Positions 32,723-45,090 are shown, counted from the stretch's first letter. The stretch is DNA of 64,000 nucleotides from Adineta ricciae (GCA_905250025.1 CAJNOJ010000260.1:78188-142187); one strand, 5' to 3'. The notes: a model not told the origin generated them from the letters alone. A program made the numbers and translations.

Positions 32723-34372
32723 CTACGTTCCGACGCATAACAGATCGTTCAGCAATTTCGATACTGTTTTGTCAATTACCTTTTCTTCATCATCGTAGGA
32801 TTCGTTTACACCGGGCATTAACGGTGAAACTGAAATGTGAAAACAAACAAAAATCATTAGCGATGTATCTGTCACTCACGTAGCATTTCTGCAGAGAAAT
32901 TCACTTGAAGTTTTATATAAATTGTGTCACTCTCCACATAATGATGTTGATATTTGTCTAATGAATCTAGCGAAAAGCAGTTGATAACGCCATGCGGTGT
33001 GTTCATGGTGTTTAATGGACGTTGGCATGAACTCGATGTTTTGTCAGGTAAAAAAGACGTTGACACATTATACTTAGCTGAGACATGATCGAGCAAAGTA
33101 AATGTCACTTGATATTGAAATGGCCACCGAAGATGTTCATCGTAGCCACCTGACATGAGAACAAGAAATGCCGATGTGTGTGTGTGTCGTGCATGGCCAT
33201 TGCCTTTTAAATACAGTTTCAAACATGCTTTGTATCCACCAGGAAAAAGGTAGAATGGACTGGAATATATCGCTTTCTCTGGATTTTCTAATAATTATAT
33301 GAAGTTATACACGAATTAAAAACTAGATTTGATCCGTTTCACTAGACGTACTTTTCAGAGCATCGACATCAGAAATTCTCCAAATGCCTGTACCATCCAA
33401 CAATGTTGTTGTTGAGTACTCTGAATTCAATACCCAAGCATGGTTACTGCAGTCAGAATTTCGAACAGAACATGTCCATAGATGCTGGTGTTTAACTTTG
33501 AAATGTTCCTAAACATATATGAAGTGAATCACTTCGTGGAAAAACATCGATGTATACTTGATAATAAACTCCCAGCGACCCTGACCAATCACAGTCTGAA
33601 CAAACTGCCCGTTCATCTTTCATAGTCGTTTGCCGATTGTTGTCATCAACAGAAATTCTATTTGGCGTGATAGTTATCGAACAAATGGCACATCTATAAT
33701 TGATGAAAGGTCAACAATAAGAAAATAATTCACAAGGACTTACTTCGTTCGAACTTTCACACATATAGAACACATTCGATGTCCGCATTCAAGTGGATAC
33801 AGCTTTTCAAACACTAGCTGACAAGAAGAACATTTGAAGTCTGAGTGAACTTCAGCAATATTCTTCACAGGAAATCCTCTAACATCAGCTAGAGGAAATT
33901 GTTTCGATGTCTTACATTGGCGAAGTAACATTGAGGCACTTTTAGCAGCAATACGGTTTTCGATAGATGAAGACAAAGCATAAACGATTTCTCTGCATAA
34001 TGAATCAGATATTGCTGCTACAGCATTGTCGCAGATGATTTTACACACGCGTTGAGGTAGATCTTGTATAGAATGAAATTTGATTCGATGATCATGTTGA
34101 ACGAGAAGACAGAATTGCTTCACAAATGGATCATCCAAATCATCGAAATAAACATCAATATACTGTATTTGGGGGAAGTGATAGACTGGATCTTCGATTA
34201 ATTTTTGCAAAGAATCTAACGGAATTATTAGATGAAATAAATCTGTTGCTATTATACTGTTTGTAATACAGTCAATCAATTCAGACAGTTTCACAGATAC
34301 ATTGGTGAATAGCTCTGCTACTACATCTGATATTGGGCTTGTCCACACCAAGAGAATTTTCGAGGATTCCAT
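32723..34372 (-). CDS. TRAF-like RING/MATH protein with N-terminal alpha/beta domain (478 aa)
   Basis: Five exons: 33744-34372, 33558-33693, 33352-33508, 32880-33287 and 32723-32829. Introns are 49-64 bp and all phases agree. Residues 6-110 form the alpha/beta domain shared with the ART-TPR and TPR genes: ILLVW, LFHLIIPLDSL, YIDVYFDD and KFHSIQDL. A C3HC4 RING follows at Cys181, 184, 196, His198, Cys201, 204, 211 and 214, then a TRAF-type zinc region (VCSDCDW, HLWTCSV, CSNHAW). The MATH/TRAF-C domain starts near 305 with YSSPFYLFPGGYKACLKLYL and continues with FLVLMSGGYDEHLRWPFQY. It is predicted to be an E3 ubiquitin ligase/adaptor like TRAFs, with the coiled coil reduced. The alpha/beta head is unusual for a TRAF. 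Both copies are intact. Confidence 0.82.
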
Positions 34373-34530
34373 GTATATTAGAGGTATTTGATATTATATT
34401 AATCTACAAATAGAAAAAGAGATATTTATTCGTAGAAATATTCACCACGATAAAAATAACACTTTAAAAATATGCTTTCATTAAATTAATAGCTATCATC
34501 TAGTCTACAGGCTTACAGCCACTATTTCAT

Positions 34531-34714
34531 CTATAAACTTTTCGCGAGTGCACATAAACTAAGTGCACGATCGTAGTTCCTTCGAATATAAACTTCATCA
34601 TTATCATTTTCAGCATGATCATCCCCAATTGCTTCAGAAAACAAAGCAAGATCAATGACTAATTTGATCAACAAGCGTGTGTCATCACTAAATATACCAT
34701 CAACCTTCGTATTC
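34531..34714 (-). CDS. 3' part of small alpha/beta-domain protein (block B end)
   Basis: The terminal about 60 codons of the gene found complete at 62449-63107, cut off by the N at 34715. The tail reads IFSDDTRLLIKLVIDLALFS and ends CALAKSL with the stop at 34531-34533. Confidence 0.75.
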
Positions 34715-34715
34715 N
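34715..34715. other. Single-N contig join
   Basis: Left of it the sequence matches 62632 and should continue as 62633 onward. Right of it the sequence matches the inside of the gene at 2087-4912. The two halves of the window are thus joined inside two different genes on opposite strands, which argues for an assembly join. Confidence 0.88.
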
Positions 34716-34717
34716 AA

Positions 34718-35197
34718 CCAATCGATGACGCACATGAAAGTGAATATTCTGGACTGTTTATTCCAACCTTTCTCGTCAATCTTGATCAAATGCTCATCAG
34801 CATAACGGATTATGCAGTGCAAACCATTTCGGAAACGTCTGTCTCACTTGTCCTTAGCGAAACACCTTACTATGTCGTTAACCGGCAAAGCCCGATTGCT
34901 AAACTAAATGAAATTATCTTCCACAATATTGTGTTTCTCATTGTTTGTCTGGAAATGTTTGGTCTCTTATTCTTGGTCATGAAACTATTTATTCTGCCAA
35001 TCATTCTCGTGATACTTAAAAAGCTGAAATGCAACATCGTTGATAAATACGATTCAGAATCGAAGGAGACAGAAAACGAACAGGAAAAACCTAAAGAACA
35101 CAAAACAACGAAAGAACACAAAATACCCCGTAATATAAGACGACATCCGACTACCTTAGATATGTCAAACGAATTCCACTGGACTCCATACCATTGA
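34718..35197 (+). CDS. C-terminal part of large Cys-rich membrane protein (block C)
   Basis: The last about 160 codons of the protein at 2087-4912, starting PIDDAHESEY. The last membrane span and charged tail are conserved, with a few changes in the tail (KEHKTTKEHK against KERKTTKERQ). The 5' part should be in the contig that ends at position 157. Confidence 0.85.
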   Translation, partial: PIDDAHESEYSGLFIPTFLVNLDQMLISITDYAVQTISETSVSLVLSETPYYVVNRQSPIAKLNEIIFHNIVFLIVCLEMFGLLFLVMKLFILPIILVILKKLKCNIVDKYDSESKETENEQEKPKEHKTTKEHKIPRNIRRHPTTLDMSNEFHWTPYH

Positions 35198-35350
35198 CTA
35201 CCAAATAAAATAGAGTAAAAAACACTACAGACTGATATGTCTTCGTAGTTCTTTTGCTTTTGTACATGCTCTCGAGATTTCTCCGCTATGTAAATTCACA
35301 ATAATGTCCTTTTTACAAAATATAATACTCTTCTTAATATAAATTGATGT

Positions 35351-35424
35351 GCTCCTGTGGCGTAAGTGGTAAACGCAGCCGATTGTTAGTCGGAGGACAG
35401 GTGGTTCAAATCCACTCGGGAGCG
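35351..35424 (+). tRNA. tRNA-Asn (GTT), second copy
   Basis: Same cloverleaf as 5066-5139. The only difference inside the gene is in the variable loop (GGACA against GCACA), which does not disturb any stem. An imperfect T run (GTTTTTG) follows at about 35431. Confidence 0.85.
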
Positions 35425-35838
35425 ATAAAGTTTTTGTGCAATTTTGGTCAAAAACAATGCATGATGCAATGTCTAGTAACACTGACATCCTTGATCGAAG
35501 AAAAGTGAAGTATGTGATTACATCATCAGTGTTGTGATTTGATTATTTGTAAATGCGAATGCAGTAAAGGGTAAGGAGGACTCTTCGAAATAAACTAACG
35601 GTTGCAGATAAGTATTCCGAATGTTGATTATCGAACGATTTTCACTATTATTTTTCCCATCGTTTTCTGAAAAAATGTCGTTATACTACTGAGATTTGCA
35701 ATACCAGTGTTGGATTGTTTCTTCAAAGTACAAGTTTATGGGATTTTACTTTATTTAGTACATCCGTGATTAGTACTCTGAATTAGGTCAAAATAAGAGG
35801 CAAATGTTTTTCTTAATGCACACGTAAATTTATCTTTT
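35425..35838. other. Intergenic region
   Basis: Collinear with 5140-5553. No gene is seen. Confidence 0.55.
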
Positions 35839-38376
35839 TCATGAGGGAATAGAACGATGAGTTGTAGCTTGCATATCTTCAAAGAGTTTCTTGTAATGTT
35901 GAAGGTTAGGATGTTCTGGTGGTAGCGCTTGCTCTGCCACTTGGAGGGCGTATTTGCAGCAGGAAATGGCATTCGAATATTGATCCATTTTGAAATAAAT
36001 TATACCGATGATGCTGTAGGATGTGGCGATGTCAGGATGATTAGCGGGAAGCGATTGTTGTTGGATTGTAAGAGCTTGTTCACATAATGAAAGCGCTTTA
36101 GGATAGTCACCCATACTGTCATACACTGCGCCAATGTTGCTATAGGATGTAGCCACATCAGGATGATTGGAAGGAAGCGACTTCAGTTGAATTTCGAGCG
36201 CTTGTTGATAAGATGAAAGTGCTTCCGGATAATTACTCGTGTCACAATGTACACCGCCGATATTGCTGTACGATGTAATTACATCACGGTGATTCGGAGG
36301 ACGTAACTGCTGCCGAATTTTGAGAGCATCTTGATGGGATAAAAGTGCATCCAAATAATTACCCATGTTCGAATATACCAAACCGATGTTATTGTGACAT
36401 GAAGCCACATCAGAATGATTGGAACCAAGAGATTGCTGCCAAATGTTGAGAGCTTGGCCAAAGGAGGCGAGTGCCTTTTCATAATCACCCGCTTTGACGT
36501 ATGCATTGCCAATATTGTTGTGCGATGAAGCGACATCAGGATGATTCGCAGGAAGTGACTGTTGTTGAATTTTAAGAGCTTGCTTAAAGAATGAAAGTGC
36601 ATTTGTATAATTATCCACTTTGAGATTCACAATGCCGATGTTGTTGTAGGATCCAGCCATTTCGGGATGATTCGCGGGAAATGATTCCCGTTGAATTTTC
36701 AGAGCTTGCTCATAGAATGGGAGTGCTTTGGAATAATCACCCATACTGGCATACACTGCGCCAATGTTGTTATAGGATGTAGCCACATCAGGATGATTGG
36801 AAGGAAGCGACTTCAGTTGAATTTTGAGAGCTTGCTCAAAGAATGAAAGTGCATTTGTATAATCATTCATGCTCAGATACAGCGCACCGATGTTGCTGCA
36901 GGATGAAGCTACATAAGGATGACTTGAAGGAAGTGATCGAAGGCAAAACATAAGAGATATCTTAAAGAGTACCATAGCCTCTTCATATTGTCCTTGCTGT
37001 GATTTAATCACACCCAGTTGATTATAGATATTTTCTGTGGGATCTTCACATGTGCTTTCATTGATTCGAGCTTTACAGATTCGCTCAGCAATATCTGTTT
37101 GTGCCATCTTGGACAGTATAAGACTTAATCGAAACCATCCTTCTATATTTGGAAAACTTTCTTCCCGGATTTGCTTAGTAAGCACGCTCAATTCTTCATC
37201 CGTGTCACTAGTCAACGACAAATTCACTTCGTACAACTGTTCATTTCCCTCCATTAACTTGACATCATTGATGCGAAAGATGCTGTGCATCGAAAACAGA
37301 ATTTCTTTTTCTAGTGGAAACTGACTGATGCGACCAACCGAAGCAAAAGGTGTTGTCGATTGTTTTGGATCAACTGTCATTACAAAACGAACACTTACTA
37401 CATCATGGTTCTCTACACCAGTTGGAAGGAACATTGAGGATACATCACGCTTTAAACTGGTAGATAAGAAGTTATTGAACGACATCAATCCACCCTTAGC
37501 CGCCACGATTTTGTTGAAATCTTTCCTTGTCAGACCTTGACCACGATACACTGTAAAGCTATTGGCAGACAAGACATCTCTATATTGTTCTTTGTGTAGT
37601 TGATCAATTTGTCGGTGTAGATCAGCGACAAAAAATCCCATCAATGTGATCACTTCACCATCCATCACTCGCAATGCACGGTTCAATGTGCCAAAGACGA
37701 ATCTCTCTGTTGTGTACCACCAAATAGGCGTTTTCTTATCATATCTATCTTCCAATTGTTTCACTTTCATTCGATAGGTTTCATTGTCAACGAATCTATC
37801 ACAATAATAATTCACGAATTCTTTTCTGTGCTTGTCTTCAAACTTGATGGTTAACAGTACTTCTTTGATGATTTGTGTGTACATAAATGATGGATCGAGT
37901 TGATCCAATCTTTTACCAGATGGTACAAAACTCATCGGAATGGCATTGAAGTCATATTGACGAATAATTCTTCCTAACTGTTGACTAATAATTTCAATGT
38001 CTGTAAAAACACCCTTCACCTTGGACCACTTTTTAGTGCAGTGTTCTCCTAGATCCGGATCGTCAGAGAATATGAAAATGAAGTCGATATTTGCGATGTC
38101 ATGTATGCATGGCACAACATGTTGTTCGACCGCTGCTGAAATGATGAGACACACTTTTGAGTCAATGCTGTCGATGATGAACTCGACGCACTGATCATTA
38201 TCAGTGAACGTATGAATGTCATTGGCGATGTGTTGGAGTTGCGTCATCGCATTCTGATAGTATGGAATAACTGTATGAGTATCTAGCCAGACCACGATTA
38301 CATCTTGCATTTGTTCAGTGTTTATGCGCTTGTATTCATTTGGCTCGTTTGAAATCGTTGTTGTTTTGTTGTCCAT
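35839..38376 (-). CDS. ADP-ribosyltransferase with alpha/beta domain and TPR array (845 aa), intact allele
   Basis: A single exon. Residues 26-140 form the shared alpha/beta domain: VIVVWLD, TFTDNDQCVEFI, KVCLIIS, DFIFIFSDD and KVKGVFTD. A helical linker (about 165-265) leads to an Arg-Ser-Glu class mono-ADP-ribosyltransferase domain. It has the Arg in VYRGQG (R278), the STS motif in FLSTSLK (305-307) and the ExE loop in LEKEILFS (E356, E358), all catalytic positions present. Such enzymes move ADP-ribose from NAD to protein side chains, arginine when the loop is ExE. From about 450 nine 42-residue kinesin-light-chain-type TPRs (NNIGxVYxxMGDY, NHPDVA) follow as substrate- or partner-binding scaffold. 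There is no signal peptide, so it is cytosolic. Substrate is unknown. The block B allele (5554-7327) is a pseudogene lacking five TPRs. Confidence 0.88.
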   Translation of the reverse strand: MDNKTTTISNEPNEYKRINTEQMQDVIVVWLDTHTVIPYYQNAMTQLQHIANDIHTFTDNDQCVEFIIDSIDSKVCLIISAAVEQHVVPCIHDIANIDFIFIFSDDPDLGEHCTKKWSKVKGVFTDIEIISQQLGRIIRQYDFNAIPMSFVPSGKRLDQLDPSFMYTQIIKEVLLTIKFEDKHRKEFVNYYCDRFVDNETYRMKVKQLEDRYDKKTPIWWYTTERFVFGTLNRALRVMDGEVITLMGFFVADLHRQIDQLHKEQYRDVLSANSFTVYRGQGLTRKDFNKIVAAKGGLMSFNNFLSTSLKRDVSSMFLPTGVENHDVVSVRFVMTVDPKQSTTPFASVGRISQFPLEKEILFSMHSIFRINDVKLMEGNEQLYEVNLSLTSDTDEELSVLTKQIREESFPNIEGWFRLSLILSKMAQTDIAERICKARINESTCEDPTENIYNQLGVIKSQQGQYEEAMVLFKISLMFCLRSLPSSHPYVASSCSNIGALYLSMNDYTNALSFFEQALKIQLKSLPSNHPDVATSYNNIGAVYASMGDYSKALPFYEQALKIQRESFPANHPEMAGSYNNIGIVNLKVDNYTNALSFFKQALKIQQQSLPANHPDVASSHNNIGNAYVKAGDYEKALASFGQALNIWQQSLGSNHSDVASCHNNIGLVYSNMGNYLDALLSHQDALKIRQQLRPPNHRDVITSYSNIGGVHCDTSNYPEALSSYQQALEIQLKSLPSNHPDVATSYSNIGAVYDSMGDYPKALSLCEQALTIQQQSLPANHPDIATSYSIIGIIYFKMDQYSNAISCCKYALQVAEQALPPEHPNLQHYKKLFEDMQATTHRSIPS

Positions 38377-38480
38377 TTACCATCAAGTTGAGATTTCGCT
38401 ATGTTTGTAACGTAAGTATCAAGTGATGCTTAACAAAATTGCTTGTCAGAGCAGTGTCGAAATAGGCTCTAGGTTGAAAC

Positions 38481-38494
38481 TTTATATATAAAAG
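38481..38494 (-). promoter_or_regulatory. TATA-box candidate of the ART-TPR gene
   Basis: On the minus strand it reads TTTTATATATAAAG, about 105 bp before the ATG. It is conserved in the block B relic (7433-7446). The spacing would give a leader of about 75 nt. Confidence 0.45.
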
Positions 38495-39204
38495 GGCAAA
38501 ATTTTCTTCCTATATAGACACTTCTTTTCTGCATCTGAATCCATAGAAATACCAAATGAAAGAGAAATACAGGGATACTCTGATTAATAAATCGAAAAAC
38601 ACATTTGATGTATATGTTTCCGGGGGGATCATAGTCGAACAACAATCATAAGCTACCGAAAAAGCCACTGGTTTAGTTATTGAATTTTTCTTTTGATTAT
38701 AAAGAAAACTTACAATTGAATCATCAACTTCTCGAATTTTAAGAACGGAATTCTCCAGTGGTATATTTCACACCAATACTCAACTTTTTCAAGGATCAGG
38801 TCGGCCAGGTGAAGACTTCGGATATGTCCATTCAATTGACTATTTGGCGTTTTGTCTTCTTGTTTGCGAACATGTGCTTGATTGCAACAAAAATACATAG
38901 ATGCTCACGCTTTAATCGCGCATGGAGCTCTTTTCAGGTATTCCTTAGTTGAGCATCTTACACTGGTGTATGATAACTTTTTAATTTGAGTGTGACTAAG
39001 ATAAAACATCGTTTAGAAAAAGAATTTAGGGAAATTTTAGAGACTAGTGGAGAACGTTGATGAATGATGCAAATGTTCGTCTGTTTGAGTAATAGCGATC
39101 GAAAATAGAAGTGGTAGGAAGGAATGTTTTCGGAGAATATGCGCTCGAGGTTGTGTTTGCATTAATCCACTCAAAACCTGACAAAAGAAGAAGGAAACGA
39201 GTGA
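38495..39204. other. Upstream flank
   Basis: Collinear with about 7446-8155. No gene is seen. Alignment with block B stops at about 39200. Confidence 0.55.
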
Positions 39205-39350
39205 GGATGAAAATTTTTTATGATTGGAACCAATAGAACTCATCAAGTTGTACTTCGAACCAATGTTGGTTTGATTGAAATCTACGCTGAAACGAATCCG
39301 CACAAGAAAATGTCGAATTCTGCCCGAAGGTATCCTCCGTGTTACCTATC
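39205..39350. repeat. Segment inverted relative to block B
   Basis: Matches 11570-11705 in reverse complement (for example GGAACC, CATCAAGTTGTACTT and TACGCTGAAACGAATCCGC in both). Here it lies directly after the ART-TPR flank, without the telomere-like arms. Sequence 39351-39635 beyond it has no counterpart that I can see in block B. Confidence 0.6.
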
Positions 39351-39639
39351 GATTTTGCTCTCAAGTATTTTCACGCATGTTATAAAATCCCAACCGCAGA
39401 ATGAACTTCCGAACATATTCTCGGCGTATTTCGTCAAAAAACAGTTATTATATTTATTTTCATACGATGGAGAATTTCCAAGAAAGAAAAAAAAACAGAT
39501 TAAAAAGACCATTCAACATTATTTACTTCTGATTCGGTTGTATAAAAAGGTTGACTACTAGCTCAAAAACAGAAGTAGTGAAATTTTGTGCTGAGAAGAA
39601 AATTCACCGAGAAATCTAAGACAATGATGGCAGCTAGAT

Positions 39640-39991
39640 TGGTCAGTGGATGAATGGTCCGCGCACAGACGACGGCATTTTTAAATAAGCAAATGTTGAC
39701 GAGAAAGGTGACACATTTGCCAATGGCAAAATGCACGGAAATAGATCGTGGGAGTAGACCAGTGACGATAAATACTTTGGAGACTATCGGTTCGGCAAAC
39801 GAGAAGGACGTGGGACGTACGTCTGGTCTAACGGAAAAAACAAATATGTCGAAGCTCGGCTAAATAATGAACGTATAGGGATGGGTGTGCTCTATTTTGT
39901 TGATGGCGATCGCTATGAAAACGGCACTTAATATTATAACGGTAAAATCAAACGAACAGGTGTATGGCAATACGGAAACTTTGTCGCTTAA
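39640..39991 (+). pseudogene. MORN-repeat gene relic, second copy
   Basis: Retains more of the 5' part than block B (a FANGKMHG-type MORN turn near 39720) and then TYVWSNG and MGVLYFVDGDRYENGT. It lacks the short block-B stretch between RYEGRF and RYENST. The TAA after NGT is shared with block B. Frame breaks upstream make it non-functional. Confidence 0.55.
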
Positions 39992-40262
39992 GAAAAGTTT
40001 CATTTTGATAATGCTCACACTTTATAAATGTATTAACGTAGTCATTATTAAGATAAAAGAAATAGAATGATTTCTCTCGTGTATGCATGTCTAATGACGC
40101 GCTTAGTCATTAATCTCAGCTGAAATAGTATTCTTTGTGTGATCTTGAATATTTCGACAATAGATAGAAATTTATCGATATCACATATGCTAACGTACAC
40201 AAAAATGTTCGTATTGTAACCAAGTTAATTCTGACAAGGATAAGATCAGAATCAAAAGTATA

Positions 40263-42414
40263 CTATTCGTTTAGGCTTTTAATGATAATTTCGGCACTTG
40301 GTTCAAGCTCTTTCAGCAATTTCCATGCGCCATTTTTTGGCATGCCCATATCATTCCAATCGTCCAAAAACGCATCCACTGCCTGTTTATGAGGATCAAG
40401 TGGCTGCAGTACTGCAAACTCAGCACGAATGATCAGTTTTCCATAGTATAGAGTTTTCTTTCGCATGTCCTTACGATTACCAGCGTTGCTGACATACATG
40501 GTTTTATACCGATCGCGTAGCATTTTATACAAATGCACGGATAACCAATGAAACTGATGTAGTTGATAAGGTGGTTTACTAGCATCAACTAACCATCGTT
40601 CAGCCCGCATTATCCACAGTGAACATGACTGAGGTGTGCTGAAGCCAAGCATCGATTGAAGGTCAGCCACTAGTTGATCATAACGTCGACGTAGAGGAGC
40701 AATTTTTTCATTTGATAATGGCAGTAAACTGATATCTGCAGTTAATGGAACGTCTCGATCAAAGGTCGACTCGGGTGAACAACGTTCACAACGACAGGTA
40801 AATCCACGCGCCGACAAAATTCGCTGACGTTCGTCTCGAGGCAGATATCCATCGGATAGATATGATATGCATATCTCGTCTCCTGATAAATGAAAAAGAG
40901 TAGGATAATGAGTAGTACTAAAAATTATTCTTTCAAATCACCTTCAGTGACATCTCGTACAGTCTCAACTTTTTGCTTAGTTGTGCCGGAAATTTTGCTG
41001 ATAGTTGCGCTGGGACAACAACTATGATTGAACAAGGATGTTCTAACACCAAGTTTCAGTAAGTATTTTCGATTCAGCATGGTTGAATCTACTGCTTCTC
41101 CTCGAAACACATTCGTCGCCACCTTTTCGTGAGCTAGTTGCCACATTTCATGTGAATAAAGAGAAGGATAAGGTGACGTTTCTCGGGCAAACCGTCCTGA
41201 GGGTTGTTGTGGTGACAATAAATCAAAATATTCTTTATTTTCAAGCACTTGTAATACCAGTGGCTCAGCAGCGTGAAGTGAATACCCTTCGTTATGCGCT
41301 CTAAAACCAGTGAACGGAGACGAAGAAGTCACAAGTGGTGTATCATGCATGATACATGTCATCGCTGGTATATTGCAGCGTGCTCGATATCCTCTTCCTT
41401 TGTTTTCAATTGATACAACTTCCAGATACTTTTGCCACGCTGGTGTTTCGTCTGAAATTATGATAAGAACATAGAAAGATAGTATATGTTACTTGCTTGC
41501 GTACCTGTTTGTGTTTGCGTTGAAGGTTTCAAAATATCTGCTTCCGCTACCATTACCGTTGTCCTACAAAGGTAAAGTTCATCCTCGTCAAAACCTTTTC
41601 CACCACTACGAAAAAATAACGCTTACGGCTCGGTATTTTCGATTGTTATGCCTTGTATTTGTCGATAGAAGATGTTATTTTCTTCTCTGGATTCGTTCGT
41701 AGTGTGCTGACGGTACTTTGAATCCGATGAGTAATAACCTGTTTCTGGTTCGTCCGGATCATTCAGATAGTTGAGTTCATTAAAGTAACAATAGTGTAGT
41801 TCTTCAGGAAAATATCTCTTCAATAATTTACGAAATATTTTGATAACAAATTCTGAGCACATTGGATGCCAAACTTGTGCCCAAGCCTTTTTGAAATGAT
41901 GGGCATAGAGTGGCAAAGTAATATCTTCGATCGCAATCGCAATAGGTGGTTCAATGGAAGCAGCCTCTGAATGCGATACGTCGCTCATTCCAATTAATCT
42001 TTGTAGTTCATCTTCTGATAAAGAATAGTTCATCTGCTCTGCCAATCCTCGCACTTTTTTCAAGCTCTTGTCGTAGACAATCGATTTTTCTTCTTCAGTC
42101 AAAGCATAACACGCTTTCCCGTAAAGTTTCTTCGCTAAATTTGTACGCCAAGTAGCAGAAAACGAATCATCCGTATCGCCTTTGATAAAATTGAACTGGT
42201 CGGTTAAATGAATTAATTTCATATCGGTAACAAGTGGATGATATTTTGTAACTATTGGCAGAAATTCACCAGTAGTATCGTTCCTATTCACCACCATACG
42301 CATGCTGTCCGTTTGATGCTCCAAAAAATACGCATAAACCGCTTGCAAAAATAATTTCCATTTGTTCTCGTCTGTTATTCGATTAAATACGAATATACCA
42401 GTATCGTAGGTCAT
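40263..42414 (-). CDS. SET-domain (SMYD-like) methyltransferase, second copy
   Basis: Exons 41627-42414, 41505-41563, 40942-41451 and 40263-40882 have exactly the same lengths and phases as in block B, giving 658 residues. The GRGYRARCNIPA, NHSC, ICISY and CRCERC elements are unchanged. Differences are scattered, mostly conservative substitutions (for example N to S in LEPNAEI, V to A in ACYVLTEEE). The conservation of all splice sites, including the 63-bp first intron, supports the four-exon model that joins the unknown N-terminal region to the SET domain. Confidence 0.75.
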
Positions 42415-42790
42415 AATCGATTTGTGTTGGAAGTTGGATGGGTAATGTAGTGATTTGCAAAATGCTGTAGACAAAGAAATTTATTGGCTAGATATAGGGC
42501 ACTACTGGGGATTTTTCGAGAGAGCATAGAGAACGAGAATGACAAGTTGTGCACACTTTGACGTAAGATAAAGAAAAGAAACACAAAACTCGTTGATTTT
42601 TTTTCCAGTCAGGTAATGTTGAAAGCGAATAACACGTACGACGTCTTTTGTCCAAATAGAAACCATCTGTGAAAATTTAGAAAAAGGTCGATAAAAGAAC
42701 CAACATCGCCATATATTTCTTATTATTACACAAGACAACAAACTACATCCATATTTACACAAAAATTTACAACGAATTGAGATATTATGT

Positions 42791-45090
42791 CTAAGTGTAT
42801 TTAACATTAAAGCGTTTAGCTAATGCTAAGCAACTGCAAATCATCAAATAACGTCCCTCCATAATTGCTAATTCTCCCCATAGATATTGTTTATTCATTG
42901 ATTCTTGATTTTTATGTAAATTATTCAATTTTTCACGTAATCTTTCGATGTCGAAAAGACCTTTCAATTGATTCACATCTTTTGAATTGAATGTATCCTG
43001 AATGTATTGATAAATTTTCGACTTTGGATTGAGTAAAGATGGTGGTGAAGCAAACGGATGTTTCTCTCTTCGATAAACTTGTTCCGTAATATATGGCCGC
43101 GCCACTTCTTTCAAAATATATTTTTCAACAATCGAACCATTTTCCAGCTTCAATTTCATTTTCGTTGGTAAACGGTTCGCGTAATCAACCAAGTAGTGAT
43201 CAAGGAACGCTAAACGTCCTTCAACTGAATGAGCCATTTTTGCCGTGTCACCATAGGCTTTCAGAAGAGTATTTAACAAAATTGTTTTCATCATCATATA
43301 TTGACTGGAATGTACACGTGAAATTTCATAATTCATCATTTGTTGTCTGATATGATAATCATAAAGTGTAGATTCATTGAGATAAAAGCTATTCAAATGA
43401 AAATGTTCATATTTCTCTTTGAGATTGTGAGCAAAAATGCCATGCCATGCAAACATTAATGAACGTTCTTGAGCTGGAAAATAGCCCATCGTCTGAATAC
43501 AATCTGCTTCTCGATCTCGATAATCGAGACTATCCATTGCGCTTAGAATATTTCGCGATAAAGATTCAACAATTTTTTCACGTTGCTCATCGGTCGTCGA
43601 GTGGAAGACGGATGGATCATTTGGAAGATCGTACGATAGATAATCTTGACGAAACGGAACATAGCTAAAAGATGGGAAGTATCGCGATCAGTCAATAGAA
43701 GCTTTGTAGAACGTACCCAGAAAAGATTTCGTCACTTCCTTCGCCAGTTAGAACCACTTTTCCATGGTTTTCTTGAACTACTTTGGATAAAATATATTTT
43801 CCCACCGGACTCGTTGCCATTAGCGGATATTCATATTGACAAACAAAATCATCGAAATGTTCAGCTAATTGGTCATGCGTTATTTCCACGATGTGCTGCG
43901 TGGTTTTGTTCGAACCAAAATGTTTGTTCGTTTCAATACACAAACTTTGCTCATTGAAGTCAACATGTTCTTTGAATGCAATGGAATATGTATCGATCGG
44001 TTGATCTGTCAGCGTCGTTGCAATACCTAACACAGCCGAAGAGTCCAGGCCACCCGAGAGGAATACACCAACTTTGACATCAGCTCGCATACGAAGACGA
44101 ACTGCATTCAAAAGATGTTCATGTACACCATCGATCATTTCCTTTTCAGTACGTTCATCATTCTTTTCCTCATCACGAGTGATGTATGACATTTCATAGT
44201 ATCTCGACAGGTGAATTGTACCGTTTTCTGTTGCGATTAACAGATGAGCAGGCGGGACTTGTTGTATATTTTTGAAAACAGTTTGCAAACTACGCATCTG
44301 TCCAACGTTATAAATAACCTCTTCATTCCAAACAGCTGGTACTCTAAACGGAAACAGAGAATGTAGATTGACTATTTCATCGTGTGTATGAAAGCACTGC
44401 AGATAGATATTACCCAAATGCCAACAAAGCTTTGATTTCTGAAGCAAATAGAAGTTTATTATCGTGATATGTGTAATACAATGGTTTGATGCCAAAACGA
44501 TCTCGAACAGCGATGAATATCTATATTAAAAGAAACAAATCACATCAAGTGTGGCAAGAAAATCCACCTACTTTTCTTTCATCGTCATACATTGTTATTG
44601 CGAACTCCCCACGAAGATATTTTGGAAATTCGAAACCGTACTTTCGATATAAATATAAGGCTATTTCACTATCACTTTCGCTGAGAAATTGGTATTCATC
44701 TTGTTCAATGCCTTGCCGACGAATTCGATCGTGATCGTATAATTCGCCATTCATAGAGAGATGTAGCTTCTGGTCGAAAGAGTGCAGTGGTTGTCGACCA
44801 CGGTCACTTAAATCAATGATTGATAAACGAGTATGACCAAGACCGACGGTTTTGTTTTCATTTTGCCATAACGATGGCGCTCCATCCGGACCACGATGTT
44901 TCAAGGTATTTAGACCGTTCAACAACGATCGATAATCGTCATTTGAACAAATAGTTGGAGTTGGTGAATTATAGAAGTAGGAAAGAACGCCACAATTCAA
45001 TCGGGCTGTTCGATGAAATTGACGATGAGTAATGAGATCGAACCAACGCTGTTGTTGTCGGTTTATTCGAATGAACTTACGCAAAATCAT
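42791..45090 (-). CDS. Asparagine synthetase, second copy
   Basis: Exons 44572-45090, 44414-44520, 43717-44343 and 42791-43664; lengths match block B exon for exon. All amidotransferase and synthetase motifs are kept ([33 protein letters not shown]). The presequence differs ([20 protein letters not shown]) but stays Arg-rich with a single acidic residue, as expected if only its targeting character is selected. Near the C-terminus [10 protein letters not shown] is [10 protein letters not shown] here. Confidence 0.88.

Noticed and set aside
34531-35197. Open frames crossing the N at 34715 on both strands
   Set aside because: Frame continuity is accidental. The left side belongs to the small alpha/beta-domain gene (minus) and the right side to the membrane-protein gene (plus).
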